Positions 43,411 to 53,176 are shown, numbered from the stretch's first letter. The stretch is 64,000 nt of DNA from Arthrobacter sp. AFG20 (GCF_002892795.1 NZ_PJMC01000003.1:248001-312000), one strand, 5' to 3'. The notes: a model not told the origin generated them from the letters alone. Translations and numbers: made by a program.

Positions 43411-43815
43411 TTACTCACCGCCATCATCGGATTTCTTGCTTTCTCCGGGGGCAACCTGCCCCTGTTCCTGCTCGCCGGGGCGCTGATCGCTGGCTCCTCT
43501 GGTGGGCTCGTAGCCGGGGACGTCCGGATGTTCTCCGTCTTCGCCCGGTCCGGCGGTCGTGTCGAGCTCGTCGGCGTAGGGTGCGCGAAGGCGGGGCACA
43601 GCGTCGATGAGTTCGTTGGCGGCCATTGCCAGCAGGTCCCGCTGGGCCTCGGGGAGGGACAACAGGCCTTGCAGGTAGGCCTCGACCTCGTACTCCCCGA
43701 CGGTGCCGCCGATGCTGAAATAGTTCAGCCATAGCTCTGCCGGGGTGATGTCGGAGGCTTTCAGCGCAGCGCGGAGCTGGCGCCGCTGAGCGGGTTCATA
43801 GGGATCGAAGCCCAT
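43411..43815 (-). CDS. Hypothetical acidic protein (134 aa)
   Basis: Begins MGFDPYEPAQRRQLRAALKA; residues 1-85 are helical with the pattern ITPAELWLNYFSIGGTVGEYEVEAYLQGL, split here only for description, and the C-terminal 45 residues are disordered and acidic. It is probably co-transcribed with the GAF-ANTAR gene 11 bp upstream. No function assigned. Confidence 0.65.
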   Translation of the reverse strand: MGFDPYEPAQRRQLRAALKASDITPAELWLNYFSIGGTVGEYEVEAYLQGLLSLPEAQRDLLAMAANELIDAVPRLRAPYADELDTTAGPGEDGEHPDVPGYEPTRGASDQRPGEQEQGQVAPGESKKSDDGGE

Positions 43816-43826
43816 GACGTCCGCCG

Positions 43827-44546
43827 TCAGTCCCGGTGCGCCGGCGTTCCGGCGATGAGTTCGGCGCTGATCTGCTTGGGGCTGCTGCCGGTTTCCCGGG
43901 CGCGGTCCATGAGGTGCTGCAGGGCCTGCTCATGGTTCAGCCCCTGGCGTTCCATCAGGATTCCACAGGCGCGGTTGATGGTGTCCCGGTGGTGCAGGGC
44001 CATTTGCAGGCTCTCGCTGATGCGCTTCGGCGCCTCGCTGGTCTGGATGTGGGAGAGCAGCGTTGCGGCCGGGGCGGCGAACTGCTCCAGCAGCCGCCCG
44101 GTGTCCGCGCCATAGGCGGAGGGAAGCGGTGAGTAGATTTTCAGCGCCCCCAGGCATTCCTTGCCGGAGATGAGCGGTGCGCTGACGACCGAGCGGACGG
44201 GCAGGGCGGCGACTGCGGCGCTCCACTGGGGCCAGCGCGGATCCGTCTGGACGTCCTCGATGAGGATTGTTTCCTCGGCAGCCCAAGCTGTCAGGCAAGG
44301 GCCTTGTCCGAGCTGGTACTGCAGGGCATCTGCCTGTTTGACGATATGGTCGGTAAATCCTGCGCTGGTCCGGCGGCCCCGGGCATTCAAGAGCGACACC
44401 CCGGCTCCTACGGTTCCGGGGATGGCATCCTTGATGGCCCGGGCCAGGAGCTGAACGGCGCGGTCGACTTTTTCTTCGGTGAGGAGCAGGCCCTTGATCC
44501 GGCCAATAGCCGTGGAAAGTTCATCAAGGGAAAGTCTTGGTTCCAT
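43827..44546 (-). CDS. GAF-ANTAR RNA-binding regulator, copy 1
   Basis: 239 residues from ATG 44546 (GGAGGAAT upstream). GAF domain (about 20-165): AGVSLLNARGRRTSAGFTD, then QYQLGQGPCLTAWAAEETIL, then SVVSAPLISGKECLGALKIY. C-terminal ANTAR three-helix domain: HRDTINRACGILMERQGLNH with the conserved Ala/Gly and Gln pattern. ANTAR proteins bind paired RNA hairpins to prevent termination; the GAF domain senses a small molecule or redox signal. Confidence 0.9.
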   Translation of the reverse strand: MEPRLSLDELSTAIGRIKGLLLTEEKVDRAVQLLARAIKDAIPGTVGAGVSLLNARGRRTSAGFTDHIVKQADALQYQLGQGPCLTAWAAEETILIEDVQTDPRWPQWSAAVAALPVRSVVSAPLISGKECLGALKIYSPLPSAYGADTGRLLEQFAAPAATLLSHIQTSEAPKRISESLQMALHHRDTINRACGILMERQGLNHEQALQHLMDRARETGSSPKQISAELIAGTPAHRD

Positions 44547-45040
44547 GAGGATTCCTCCGGTCGTGTCCGGGCGAGCAGCCTCGGGACGGTGCGGGGAAAG
44601 CCACCGCGCACAAAACCATGCGCCATCTTCAGCATAACCCTCACAGCCTTGACCGTGCGGTGGAAATCCGGCCGTTGCCGCCATGGCCACCACCTTGAAG
44701 CTCAGTGGCCGGGGCCGCGGGTGCCGCCCCCGGAGTCGTTGCCGAGGGCAGCGTCCCGGATGGTGATGGAGTGGCTGCGGCGCAGAACGGAATCAGGGCC
44801 CCGGTCCCAGAGGCCGAATTCGGGCTCCTGGGGAGCCCAAACCAGGGGCTCCACAATCCCCGCCGCGACGTTAGGGGCAGTGCCGGCAGCTTGTCCTCGG
44901 CCCGCGCTGTGCTAATTGGCTGGTTCTTTGCCTGAGCCTGCGACGTAGACTTCAAAGTAGTCCAGACACGTGGACCAGAGTCCTTTACGAAAGGGCTATG
45001 CCCTTCAGGGATTGCTGCCAGGGCAAAGCAGGAAGAGGCC
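44547..45040. other. Spacer between divergent GAF-ANTAR genes, with possible 50-codon frame at 44702-44854
   Basis: The minus strand holds GTG 44854 opening 50 codons (MEPLVWAPQEPEFGLWDRG...) with GC-ending codons and a stop at 44702. It could be a small gene or a remnant tail. No terminator or RNA motif is clear otherwise. Confidence 0.3.
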
Positions 45041-45781
45041 ATGATGACCACAGAGGAACCTCGCATCGACACTGTCGCCGAACATCTTCAGGACCTTGTG
45101 CTCGGCTGCGCGGACGTCGAGGACCTCCTCACCGAACTTGCCGTTTTTTCGGCGATGAGCCTCTCCGTCCAACACCGGCTCCTGGCCAGTGTCACCTTGC
45201 TGCGGCATAAGAAGGCCACCACTGTGGCCTGCAGCGATTCAAAGGCAGTTGCCCTGGATGAGATTCAATACGGGTTCGGCGACGGCCCTTGCCTCACAGC
45301 CATCCGCGACATGGACATCGTGCACATACCGGACCTCAGCCACGAAACAAGATGGCCGGAATACTCCGCTGCGGCACGGGATCAGGGGATCGGTTCGATC
45401 CTGTCCGTGCCGATGCCCCTGGAAGGGGAAGCGAAGGCGGGACTGAACCTGTACTCCACGGATCCCCATGCCTTCCGCGGCGAAGACATCGAAGAAGCCG
45501 AGGCGTACAGCGGTCAGGCTTCCAAGGCGCTGCGCCTGGCCGTGAGGATCGCCCAGCTCATCGATACCCGCAACAACATGACCGCTGCGATGCAATCGCG
45601 CACCACGATCGATCTGGCAGCGGGAGCGATCATGGCACAAAACCATTGCACCCAAGAGGCCGCGATGAAAATCCTCAAGATCGCTTCCAGCAGCCGCAAT
45701 GTCAAGCTAAGGGACGTCGCCGCGTCCGTGGTTGCCTCCATATCGCAGGACCCCGCGGTCCTCACGCACTTCGACGAATGA
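45041..45781 (+). CDS. GAF-ANTAR RNA-binding regulator, copy 2
   Basis: 246 residues. GAF domain with ALDEIQYGFGDGPCLTAIRD and SILSVPMPLEGEAKAGLNLY; ANTAR domain with MQSRTTIDLAAGAIMAQNHC, then AMKILKIASSSRNVKLRDVA. It differs clearly from copy 1 in sequence and lies divergent to it. It probably acts on terminators of distant stress or nitrogen genes. Confidence 0.9.
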   Translation: MMTTEEPRIDTVAEHLQDLVLGCADVEDLLTELAVFSAMSLSVQHRLLASVTLLRHKKATTVACSDSKAVALDEIQYGFGDGPCLTAIRDMDIVHIPDLSHETRWPEYSAAARDQGIGSILSVPMPLEGEAKAGLNLYSTDPHAFRGEDIEEAEAYSGQASKALRLAVRIAQLIDTRNNMTAAMQSRTTIDLAAGAIMAQNHCTQEAAMKILKIASSSRNVKLRDVAASVVASISQDPAVLTHFDE

Positions 45782-45894
45782 CCTGGAACTGCGATTAGCC
45801 GCCATACTCCTCAACAATCACAGCCACCACCGGATCGACAGTCGCAGTATCGGGCCGGTGGTGTTCGGCCACACTCCGGTTCGTTCCTTTGCGG

Positions 45895-46470
45895 CTATTC
45901 GGTGTGTCGTCCTGTCAGCTTATCCAGCAGCCGGTCCACCATGCCGACGCCTGGGCCCACAGTCTTGTGGAACAGCTCAGAGTGGGGGGCGCTCGGGTGC
46001 GGTCGGGTCGGCGCGGCTTTTTTGGCGTTCTGGACTTTTTCTCCCATCTCCACGAGCTTCTCATGGGGGATGTGCGAGCGTAGTTTGGGGAACTGCTCAG
46101 TTTCCTCATCGTTGGCGTGGTGGCTCAACTGTGCCTGCAACTGCCCGATCAATTCCAGGAACTCCGAGGCGGAGGGGTCCACGCCTTCGATTCGCTTCAT
46201 CAACTTGACGATCTCGTCGTGCTCTTTCTTATCGTGTTCGACTTCCTCGGCGCCGTTGGGCACGTGGTCTTCAACGGCCGGGTAGACGAACATTTCCTCC
46301 GCTACGGCATGGCGCATCACTTCGGCGATCAACGTGTCAGCTATGTCTCGGCGCTGTCCGGCCTCGGGCGTGTGCTCAATCTGGCCGATCAGTTCAATCA
46401 TCTCCCGGTGGTCCGCGGTCAGGATGTCAACGACATCAGAGTTCGTCCCGTGAGTGTTGGTCTCGGTCAT
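45895..46470 (-). CDS. Hemerythrin-like (HHE) domain protein
   Basis: 191 residues; AAGGAGG precedes ATG 46470. Four-helix HHE domain with metal-binding His/Glu in ILTADHREMIELIG, MRHAVAEEMFVYPAVEDHV, EHDKKEHDEIVKLM and LSHHANDEETEQFPKLR. The C-terminal 45 residues are flexible and end in GMVDRLLDKLTGR. Such proteins bind a di-iron centre and respond to oxygen, NO or oxidants. Confidence 0.92.
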   Translation of the reverse strand: MTETNTHGTNSDVVDILTADHREMIELIGQIEHTPEAGQRRDIADTLIAEVMRHAVAEEMFVYPAVEDHVPNGAEEVEHDKKEHDEIVKLMKRIEGVDPSASEFLELIGQLQAQLSHHANDEETEQFPKLRSHIPHEKLVEMGEKVQNAKKAAPTRPHPSAPHSELFHKTVGPGVGMVDRLLDKLTGRHTE

Positions 46471-47035
46471 GGCCGGATCCTCCTTCGGATCTTGGATATT
46501 CGGCGCCGCTAAGAGGGCCCAACGTACCATCGGGCATCCAGGATGGCTATGGATTTTATCCGCAGGCCCAGCTGCACAGGGACCGTGAAGACAGCCCGCC
46601 CCAGGCGCGTGGTCAGGCTTTTCCTTCAGTCTGTGACTCTTGACCGAGAATAGCGGATAAGCCGAGGGTTGAAATGGCAGCTACAGGGACGCACTTATGT
46701 CTCGGAACCCTACGGTTACGAGACGTTCTGATTCCTACCCCGACGTTCTGAATACGCCCTTTCCCGAAGCTACTTAGAACCACTACGTAGTCGTCAGCTG
46801 CACCGGGACTGCCAGGTGAAATTTGCTGAAAGTGGTGAAACCGGTGAATCTTTCCCAACCTGGCAGCAAGGGCTACGAATCTTTGTGTTCGTGCCCTCAA
46901 AACGCCTTGTGAATTTCAGTGCATCTTGTGAGTTTGGTGAGTCTTGTGAGTCGATAGCTGAATATGGCAGATTATCGTTGGCGGGCCTCAGTGTAGGCTG
47001 CTTCCGCTTCCCGCACGGAAGGCTACATTCGCGGC
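46471..47035. other. AT-richer leader region of cspA
   Basis: No gene. The last 200 bp are less GC-rich and carry repeats of CTTGTGA and GGTGA (46830-46955). Cold-shock genes often have long structured leaders, so the last 100-200 bp may be the cspA 5' untranslated region. Confidence 0.4.
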
Positions 47036-47239
47036 ATGGCAACAGGCACGGTCAAGTGGTTCAATGCGGAAAAGGGCTTCGGCTTCATCACCCCGGATGA
47101 CGGTGGGAAGGATGTATTCGCGCACTATTCCTCGATATCCGGCCGCGGTTACCGCTCACTGGAAGAGAACCAGAAGGTTACTTTCGAAGTCGAGCAGGGC
47201 CCGAAGGGACCGCAGGCGCAGAACATCACCACGCTCTAG
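47036..47239 (+). CDS. cspA: Cold-shock protein
   Basis: A 67-residue OB-fold protein: [20 protein letters not shown] and [10 protein letters not shown] contain the RNP1 and RNP2 motifs, and [18 protein letters not shown] closes the barrel. It binds single-stranded RNA/DNA and melts RNA structure. It closes the stress island and has a long gene-free leader. Confidence 0.97.
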   Translation: MATGTVKWFNAEKGFGFITPDDGGKDVFAHYSSISGRGYRSLEENQKVTFEVEQGPKGPQAQNITTL

Positions 47240-47439
47240 CTTGCCCCGGTTCCTATCGTCGTTTGCGGTTAGACCTGGTCTTCTGAAGCCAACTCAGACT
47301 CTTGCTTTGCACTGCGGAGGACGGCGGGGCGGGTGGGCTTTGCCCGGCTTGAGGAACAGGACAGGCCAGGTGATCCGCATCCGGTAGATTCCAGGGCAAG
47401 CACGCACAACCGGGCGGCAGGTCACTTGGCGAAGCTCCG

Positions 47440-47715
47440 GGCAAATAGCGGAATGGGCCTACGCCAAGCCCTACGCATCAGAGGCCGAGCGTGTTGCCGC
47501 TTTTGCCGACTGGCTCCATCACTACACAAGCGAGCATGGTGCGGTTGTAACGCCCGACTTTGCCGTTGGTTTGTGGCCTGTACGGGCGGGGCGTTTGTGC
47601 TTGATGTCTGGGCCCAGGGCGTCCTTGAACGCGTGGGAGCGGTAGCAGGAGCCGTTGTCGGTCAGCACCCGTTTGACGGTGAAGCGGCAGGACTCAAAAT
47701 AGGCAGTGCAGCGAC
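47440..47715. mobile_element. IS481-family transposase remnant with internal inversion
   Basis: On the minus strand frames read KRVLTDNGSCYRSHAFKDAL, then RPQTNGKVGRYNRTMLA, with a frameshift between; the catalytic Glu of NGKVERF is replaced by Gly. The next part of the same protein, EWAYAKPYASEAERVAAF, then ADWLHHY, appears on the plus strand at about 47446-47525. So the 3' end of the transposase gene is inverted relative to the rest. No complete element remains. Confidence 0.65.
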
Positions 47716-48859
47716 CGGGCTTGCCTTCCGCGCCTTGGCCTGTGTCTTACTGGCCAAGGCTGCGCGGGGGTGGGTGCCTTCACTGCGTGCTGCTGCGAGC
47801 CTGCCCTTTACCTGCTCGTCGGTGGCCGCGCCGGCAAGGGACGCGGCGAACGCCTGGTGATGGGCTTCGGAACCGTACTCAGCTGCTGAGCTGCTTTCGG
47901 CCTTTTCACCCTGACTTTGAAGTCCTTTGCTGTCGGTGCCGGTGACGCTGTTCTCGATCTCGCGGCCCAGGGTCTCGATGCGGGCAAAGAGGTCGGCTTC
48001 GGTGCGTTCGTAGCGCTGCTCGAGCGGCTGGTCGTGAGTGCCGGTGAACCGCCTTCGGCGAGGAGTTTGGCCTCGTGCCACTCTCTGGCGGCGTCCACGA
48101 AGGAGGCGGCCGTGAAGTGGTCCTCGCCTGCGCCGTTGAAGTTCGCCGTGGTTTCTTCGGGGAGCTGGTCAATGGTGGGACCGTTTGTGCCGTCTTTGGC
48201 CATCAGGTACAGGCGTTCCTTCACAAGGATGTCGGCAGCTTCGACCGCCTCGGGAATCGGGCGTCCTGTGGGCTGTCTGCAGCGCTGCGACCAGTGCCTG
48301 GTTGGTCAGGTACTCGGCGGGGACCTGGTGCCTCTCCATGGCCGGGGCGAGCTTTTCGGCTTTTACCCGGAGGTCTTCGGCCTGTGCCGCAGCGATGAGT
48401 GCCATGCCCTTGTCATGCTCCCGGGCCGCTTGAGAGCGGGCCCGTTCGGCGCTGACGGTTTCGACACCGGATTCCAGGTACGCGGCGTCGGCGCCGATGT
48501 GGGGGTGTCGATTCCGTAGCGGCGGTGAACCTCATTGCGGATCCGGTCGGCCGCGGCCAGGGCGGCAGGGTCGTGGTCCTTCCATGCCTCGGACAGGGCG
48601 TACGCGTCGGTGATGTCTGTGGGCTGTGCCTGGTGCCACCACTGGTCCCGGTGGACCGGGCGAGTGCGCCCTGCATCGCTGCACGCCCGGCCATGTACCG
48701 GGACTGGGTCTCCGGTGCTGCCTGGGCGTCCTGGTGTTCGCGCTGGCGCAGGGATTCCTGCCGTTGCCGGGTGAGGGTTTCGGCGATGCGGGAGGCGATC
48801 AGCAGCGACTGCCGCAGCCCGTTGTCCAGGATGTCATTCATTCCGTCTGATTCACTCAT
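47715..48859 (-). pseudogene. Frameshifted gene of a conjugative/mobile element
   Basis: ATG 48859 opens MSESDGMNDILDNGLRQSLL, continuing ETLTRQRQESLRQREHQ; after 48660 the reading passes to other frames (AWKDHDPAALAAADRIRNEV, MALIAAAQAEDLRVKAEKLA, MAKDGTNGPTIDQLPEETTA, ERYERTEADLFARIETLG in turn). At least four frame changes occur. I know this type from plasmid and integrative-element regions of Arthrobacter near conjugation genes, but cannot name its function. The 3' end is broken by the IS481 remnant. Confidence 0.65.
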
Positions 48860-48889
48860 GGTGTTCCCCCCTACAGTTGGTGCCGGTTC

Positions 48890-49200
48890 TTACCGGTCGA
48901 TGACGGGCCCGGAATCGGGACCGGTGTGCAGGCGGGTTTGTGCCGGTGTTGGCGTGGTCGAGATGGCCGAGCCGGGGCGGATGGGGGCCATGCCGCGAAG
49001 CCCCAGTTCCACCGACTTCGGTGCGGTGTCTGTTCTGGTGCCGTCACCGCCGGCGCGCCGGCGGCGACGGGTTTGGGCAGGGTCGCGGCGAACGGTTTGA
49101 GCTGTGATCATGCTTCGGCACCGCCGGCAGCCGCTCCACCAGCTCGGTCGCGTCGCGAGTGTAATCCACCCAGAGCCGGCGGTCCGGTGTAGCCGTTTCT
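48890..49200 (-). pseudogene. 3' remnant of a second mobile-element gene
   Basis: One frame gives RLWVDYTRDATELVERLPAV; a shifted frame ends in PAQTRLHTGPDSGPVIDR and a stop 31 bp before the start of the pseudogene downstream. It looks like the C-terminus of a conjugation gene (transfer ATPase or relaxase region) but is too short to assign. Confidence 0.45.
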
Positions 49201-49309
49201 CATATGTAAACCTGCGGCCGCGGCTCCCTATGCAGACTGGAGGCTAAAAAATATTGCCATTGCGCCCTGCAATTGCGATCAAGGGAGCACTCCTGCAGCA
49301 GAGCCCTGA

Positions 49310-49360
49310 GCGAAACGGACGCTAGGCCCCGAAACCGTTGGGCCACAACTGTCCGTTCGC
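49310..49360 (-). terminator. Stem-loop after the ABC exporter operon
   Basis: Interrupted stem with outer arms GCGAAACGGAC/GTCCGTTCGC and inner arms GGCCC/GGGCC, 13 bp after the stop of the second ABC gene. A plausible terminator separating the exporter from the mobile-element relics. Confidence 0.55.
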
Positions 49361-49372
49361 GCTCAAAGCCCC

Positions 49373-51370
49373 CTAAACCTCAGCCGCCGGGGCCGCGAAC
49401 TGCGCCTCGTACAGCCGCGCGTACGCCCCGCCGGCGGCCAGGAGAGAAGCGTGCGTGCCCTGCTCCACGATCTGCCCGGACTCCATCACAAGGATGAGGT
49501 CGGCGTCGCGGATGGTGGAGAGGCGGTGCGCGATCACGAAGCTTGTCCGGTCGCTCCGCAGCGCGCTCATCGCCTTCTGCACCAGCAGCTCGGTCCGGGT
49601 ATCCACCGAAGAAGTCGCCTCGTCCAGAATCAGCACGGACGGCCGTGACAGGAACGCCCGGGCAATCGTCAACAGCTGTTTCTCCCCCGCGGACACATTG
49701 GAGCCCTCGTCCTCGAGCACGGTGTCGTACCCCTCCGGCAGGGAGCGCACGAACCGGTCCACGTACGTCGCCTGCGCCGCCTCCACAATCTCGGCCTCCG
49801 AAGCCGAGGGACGGCCGTACGCGATGTTGTCCCGGATGGTCCCGCCGAACAGCCACGTATCCTGCAGCACCATGCCCATCCGCGAGCGCAGCTCCCGCCG
49901 GGAAACAGCGGTGACGTCCATGCCGTCGAGCGTTATCCGCCCCGCATCCAGCTCGTAGAACCGCATCATCAGGTTCACCAGGGTGGTCTTGCCGGCCCCG
50001 GTGGGGCCAACAATCGCCACCGTCTGCCCGGGTTCGGCAACGAGACTGAGGTCCGTGATCAGCGGCTTGTCCGGTGAGTAGGAGAACGAGACGTTCTCGA
50101 ACACCAGCCGGCCCCGCCCGCCGTCGAACGAACGTCCGCCGGCGTGCCCAAGCGAAGCACCAGGATCCGCCGACTGCTCCTCCTCATCCAGCAGTTCGAA
50201 CACCCGCTCCGCCGACGCCACCCCGGACTGCAGCAGGTTGGCCATCGACCCCAGCTGGGCCAGCGGCTGGGTGAACTGTCGCGAATACTGGATGAACGCC
50301 TGCACATCGCCCAGCTGCATCGCCCCGGACGCCACCTGCAGCGCACCCACCACCGCGACCCCCACGTACACCAGGTTCCCGATGAACGTCAGCGCCGGCA
50401 TGATCAGGCCGGAAATGAACTGCGCGCCGAAGCTCGCCTCGAACAGCTCCGCGTTCTTCTGCCGGAACCGTTCCTCCACCTCCCGCTGCCGCCCGAACAC
50501 CTTCACCAGCGCGTGCCCCGTATAGGTCTCCTCGATCTGCCCGTTCAGCTCGCCCGTGTGCTTCCACTGCGCCACGAACAGCTTCTGCGAGCGCTTGGCG
50601 ATCAGCGCCGTCGTCACCAGCGTCAGCGGCACCGTCACCAGCGCAATCAGCGCCAGCACCGGCGAGAGCAGGAACATCATCACCAGCACGCCCAGCACCG
50701 TCAGCAGCGACGTGACCGCCTGGGAGATGGACTGCTGCAGGCTCTGCGAGATGTTGTCCACGTCGTTCGTCACCCGGCTGAGCAGCTCGCCGCGCTGGAT
50801 CGAGTCGAAGTACCGCAGCGGCAGCCGGTGGATCTTCGCCTCGATCCGCTCGCGCAGCCGGTACACGGTCCGCTGCACCACACCGTTCAGCACATACGCC
50901 TGGATCCAGCCGAACGCCGACGCCAGCACATACAGCGCCAGCGCCCACAGCAGCACGTTCGCCAGCGCCGCGAAGTCGATCCCCGCCCCCGGCGTCAGCG
51001 TCATCGCCCCGATCATGTCCGCCTGCGCATCCTGCCCCGACGCCCGCAGCCCGGCGATCACCTCTTCCTTGCTCACCCCGGCCGGCAGGTTCTTGGACAC
51101 CACGCCGGCGAAGATCAGGTTGGTCCCCTCGCCGAGCAGCCGCGGCCCGGTCACCGAGAACGCCACGCTCACGACGGCGAGCGCCAGTACCAGCGCCAGC
51201 CACGCCCGCTCGGGGCGCAGCTCCCCCAGCAGCCGCCGGGCCGACGGCCCGAAGTTCAGCGCCTTCTCTGCCGGGACGTTCATCCCGGCGAACGGTCCGC
51301 CGCGGCCCGGTCCGCCCGTCGGCCGGGGAATGCGTACGACGGCGGTGCTCGCCTTATCGGTCGTACTCAT
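49373..51370 (-). CDS. ABC exporter subunit B (membrane and ATPase domains)
   Basis: A 665-residue half-transporter. Six membrane helices in residues 60-370, then the ATPase with Walker A GPTGAGKTT, signature VSAGEKQ, Walker B VLILDEATSSVDTRT and H-loop IAHRLST. The signature reads SAGEK, where the partner has SGGQR, typical of heterodimers with one degenerate site. An unusual N-terminal Gly/Pro-rich extension of about 55 residues is present. It overlaps the partner gene by ATGA. Resembles MdlB/TM288-type multidrug or lipid exporters. Confidence 0.93.
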   Translation of the reverse strand: MSTTDKASTAVVRIPRPTGGPGRGGPFAGMNVPAEKALNFGPSARRLLGELRPERAWLALVLALAVVSVAFSVTGPRLLGEGTNLIFAGVVSKNLPAGVSKEEVIAGLRASGQDAQADMIGAMTLTPGAGIDFAALANVLLWALALYVLASAFGWIQAYVLNGVVQRTVYRLRERIEAKIHRLPLRYFDSIQRGELLSRVTNDVDNISQSLQQSISQAVTSLLTVLGVLVMMFLLSPVLALIALVTVPLTLVTTALIAKRSQKLFVAQWKHTGELNGQIEETYTGHALVKVFGRQREVEERFRQKNAELFEASFGAQFISGLIMPALTFIGNLVYVGVAVVGALQVASGAMQLGDVQAFIQYSRQFTQPLAQLGSMANLLQSGVASAERVFELLDEEEQSADPGASLGHAGGRSFDGGRGRLVFENVSFSYSPDKPLITDLSLVAEPGQTVAIVGPTGAGKTTLVNLMMRFYELDAGRITLDGMDVTAVSRRELRSRMGMVLQDTWLFGGTIRDNIAYGRPSASEAEIVEAAQATYVDRFVRSLPEGYDTVLEDEGSNVSAGEKQLLTIARAFLSRPSVLILDEATSSVDTRTELLVQKAMSALRSDRTSFVIAHRLSTIRDADLILVMESGQIVEQGTHASLLAAGGAYARLYEAQFAAPAAEV

Positions 51371-53118
51371 GCCGCCTCCTCCGCCGCCAGCTGCGAGGAC
51401 ACGATCTCGCGGTACGTCTCCGAACTCTCCAGCAGCTCACTGTGCGTTCCGCGCCCGACGATCCTGCCGCCGTCGAGCACCAGAATCTGGTCCGCGTCCA
51501 TGATGCTGGAGACGCGCTGGGCAATGATCACCAGCGTCGCCCCGGCGGTGTCCCGGTGCAGCGCCCGCCGGAGCCGCGCGTCCGTGGCGGTGTCCAGCGA
51601 CGAAAACGAGTCGTCAAAAATGTACAGTTCCGGCCGCTTCACCAGCGCCCGGGCGATCGCCAGCCGCTGCCGCTGCCCGCCCGACACGTTCGTGCCGCCC
51701 TGTGAGACCGGCGCGTCCAGGCCGCCCTCCATCTCGCGCACAAAGTCCTCTGCCTGGGCCGTGGCCAGCGCGTGCCACAGCTCCTCCTCGGTGGCATCCG
51801 GCTTGCCGTACAGCAGGTTGCTCCGCACGGTCCCGGAGAACAGGTACGGCCGCTGCGGCACCAGTCCGATGTGCCCCCACAGCAGGTCCGGGTGTAGCTC
51901 CCGCACGTCGACGCCGCCCATCAGCACGGAGCCGGACGTGGCGTCGAACAGCCGCGGCATGAGGTTGACCAGCGTGGTTTTCCCCGACCCCGTGCTGCCG
52001 ATCACCGCCGTCGTCCGCCCCGCCGGGGCCGTGAAGCTGATGCCGCTGAGGACCGGCCGCTCGGCGCCCGGGTAGGCGAATACGACGTCGCGCATTTCCA
52101 GCTCACCGCGGGCGGTGGCCCGGGAAGTATCAGCCGCGAAGACCACCGGGTTCACGGGCGGCCGCACGGACGACTCCGTCTCCAGCACCTCCCCGATCCG
52201 GTCCGCCGAGACCGCGGCGCGCGGGATCATCACGGCCATGAAGGTTGCCATCATGACGGACATCAGGATCTGCAGCAGATAGCTCAGGAACGCTACCAGC
52301 GTGCCCATCTGCATTGAGCCGTCCTCGATCCGGAACGACCCGAACCAGATCACCGCCACGCTGGAGACGTTGAGCACCAGCATCACCACGGGAAATGCGA
52401 GCGCCATCAGCCGTCCGGCCCGCAGCGCCGTGTCCGTGACGTCCTCGTTGGCGCCCGCGAACCGCTCCGATTCCAGGTCCTCGCGCACGAACGCCCGCAC
52501 CACCCGGATGCCCGCCAGCTGCTCGCGGAGCACCCTGTTGACGGCATCGATCCTCAGCTGCATCAGGCGGAACAGCGGCACCATCCGGCTGATGATCACC
52601 CCGACGCCGAGCAGCAGCACCGGCACGCTCACCGCGATCAGCCAGGACAGCTGGGCATCCTGCCGGACGGCCATCACCACGCCGCCGATGCTGAGCATGG
52701 GCGCGGCCACCATCAGCGTGGCGGACATCAGCACCAGCTGCTGCACCTGCTGGACGTCGTTGGTGGACCGGGTGATGAGGCTGGCCGGGCCGAACCGGGT
52801 GACCTCCTGCTCGGAGAACCCGCCCACCCGGGTGAAGATCGCCCCGCGCAGGTCCCGCCCCATCCCCATCGCCGCCTTGGCTCCGAAGTACACCGCCGTC
52901 ACCGCGCACGCAATCTGCAGCAGGGTGATGAACAGCATGAGGCTGCCGACGCGCAGGATGTAGCCGGTGTCCCCCGTGGCCACGCCCAGGTCGATGATGT
53001 CCGCGTTCAGGGTGGGGAGATACAGGGAGGCAATGGACTGCGCCAACTGAAAAACGACGACGGCGATCAGCAGCCGCCGTTGCGGCTGCAGGTACCGGAC
53101 AAGAAGCTTCCAAAGCAT
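51367..53118 (-). CDS. ABC exporter subunit A (membrane and ATPase domains)
   Basis: 583 residues from ATG 53118; the open frame continues to 53298 but that part is not coding-like. Membrane domain starts MLWKLLVRYLQPQRRLLIAV; ATPase has GSTGSGKTT, signature VSGGQRQRLAIARAL and Walker B LYIFDDSFSSLDTATD. The Walker B ends in Asp (IFDDSF) instead of the catalytic Glu, so the hydrolysing site is the other one. First gene of a two-gene operon. Confidence 0.93.
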   Translation of the reverse strand: MLWKLLVRYLQPQRRLLIAVVVFQLAQSIASLYLPTLNADIIDLGVATGDTGYILRVGSLMLFITLLQIACAVTAVYFGAKAAMGMGRDLRGAIFTRVGGFSEQEVTRFGPASLITRSTNDVQQVQQLVLMSATLMVAAPMLSIGGVVMAVRQDAQLSWLIAVSVPVLLLGVGVIISRMVPLFRLMQLRIDAVNRVLREQLAGIRVVRAFVREDLESERFAGANEDVTDTALRAGRLMALAFPVVMLVLNVSSVAVIWFGSFRIEDGSMQMGTLVAFLSYLLQILMSVMMATFMAVMIPRAAVSADRIGEVLETESSVRPPVNPVVFAADTSRATARGELEMRDVVFAYPGAERPVLSGISFTAPAGRTTAVIGSTGSGKTTLVNLMPRLFDATSGSVLMGGVDVRELHPDLLWGHIGLVPQRPYLFSGTVRSNLLYGKPDATEEELWHALATAQAEDFVREMEGGLDAPVSQGGTNVSGGQRQRLAIARALVKRPELYIFDDSFSSLDTATDARLRRALHRDTAGATLVIIAQRVSSIMDADQILVLDGGRIVGRGTHSELLESSETYREIVSSQLAAEEAA

Positions 53119-53176
53119 GCAGGTCCACCCTCGCAGCAGGTCCTCGAACTGATCGGAAGGCCAGTTTACGTCCGGC

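Noticed and set aside
46820-46960. CTTGTGA-type direct repeats before cspA as a repeat array or CRISPR
   Set aside because: Units are short and irregular with no spacer pattern; a structured leader is the simpler reading.
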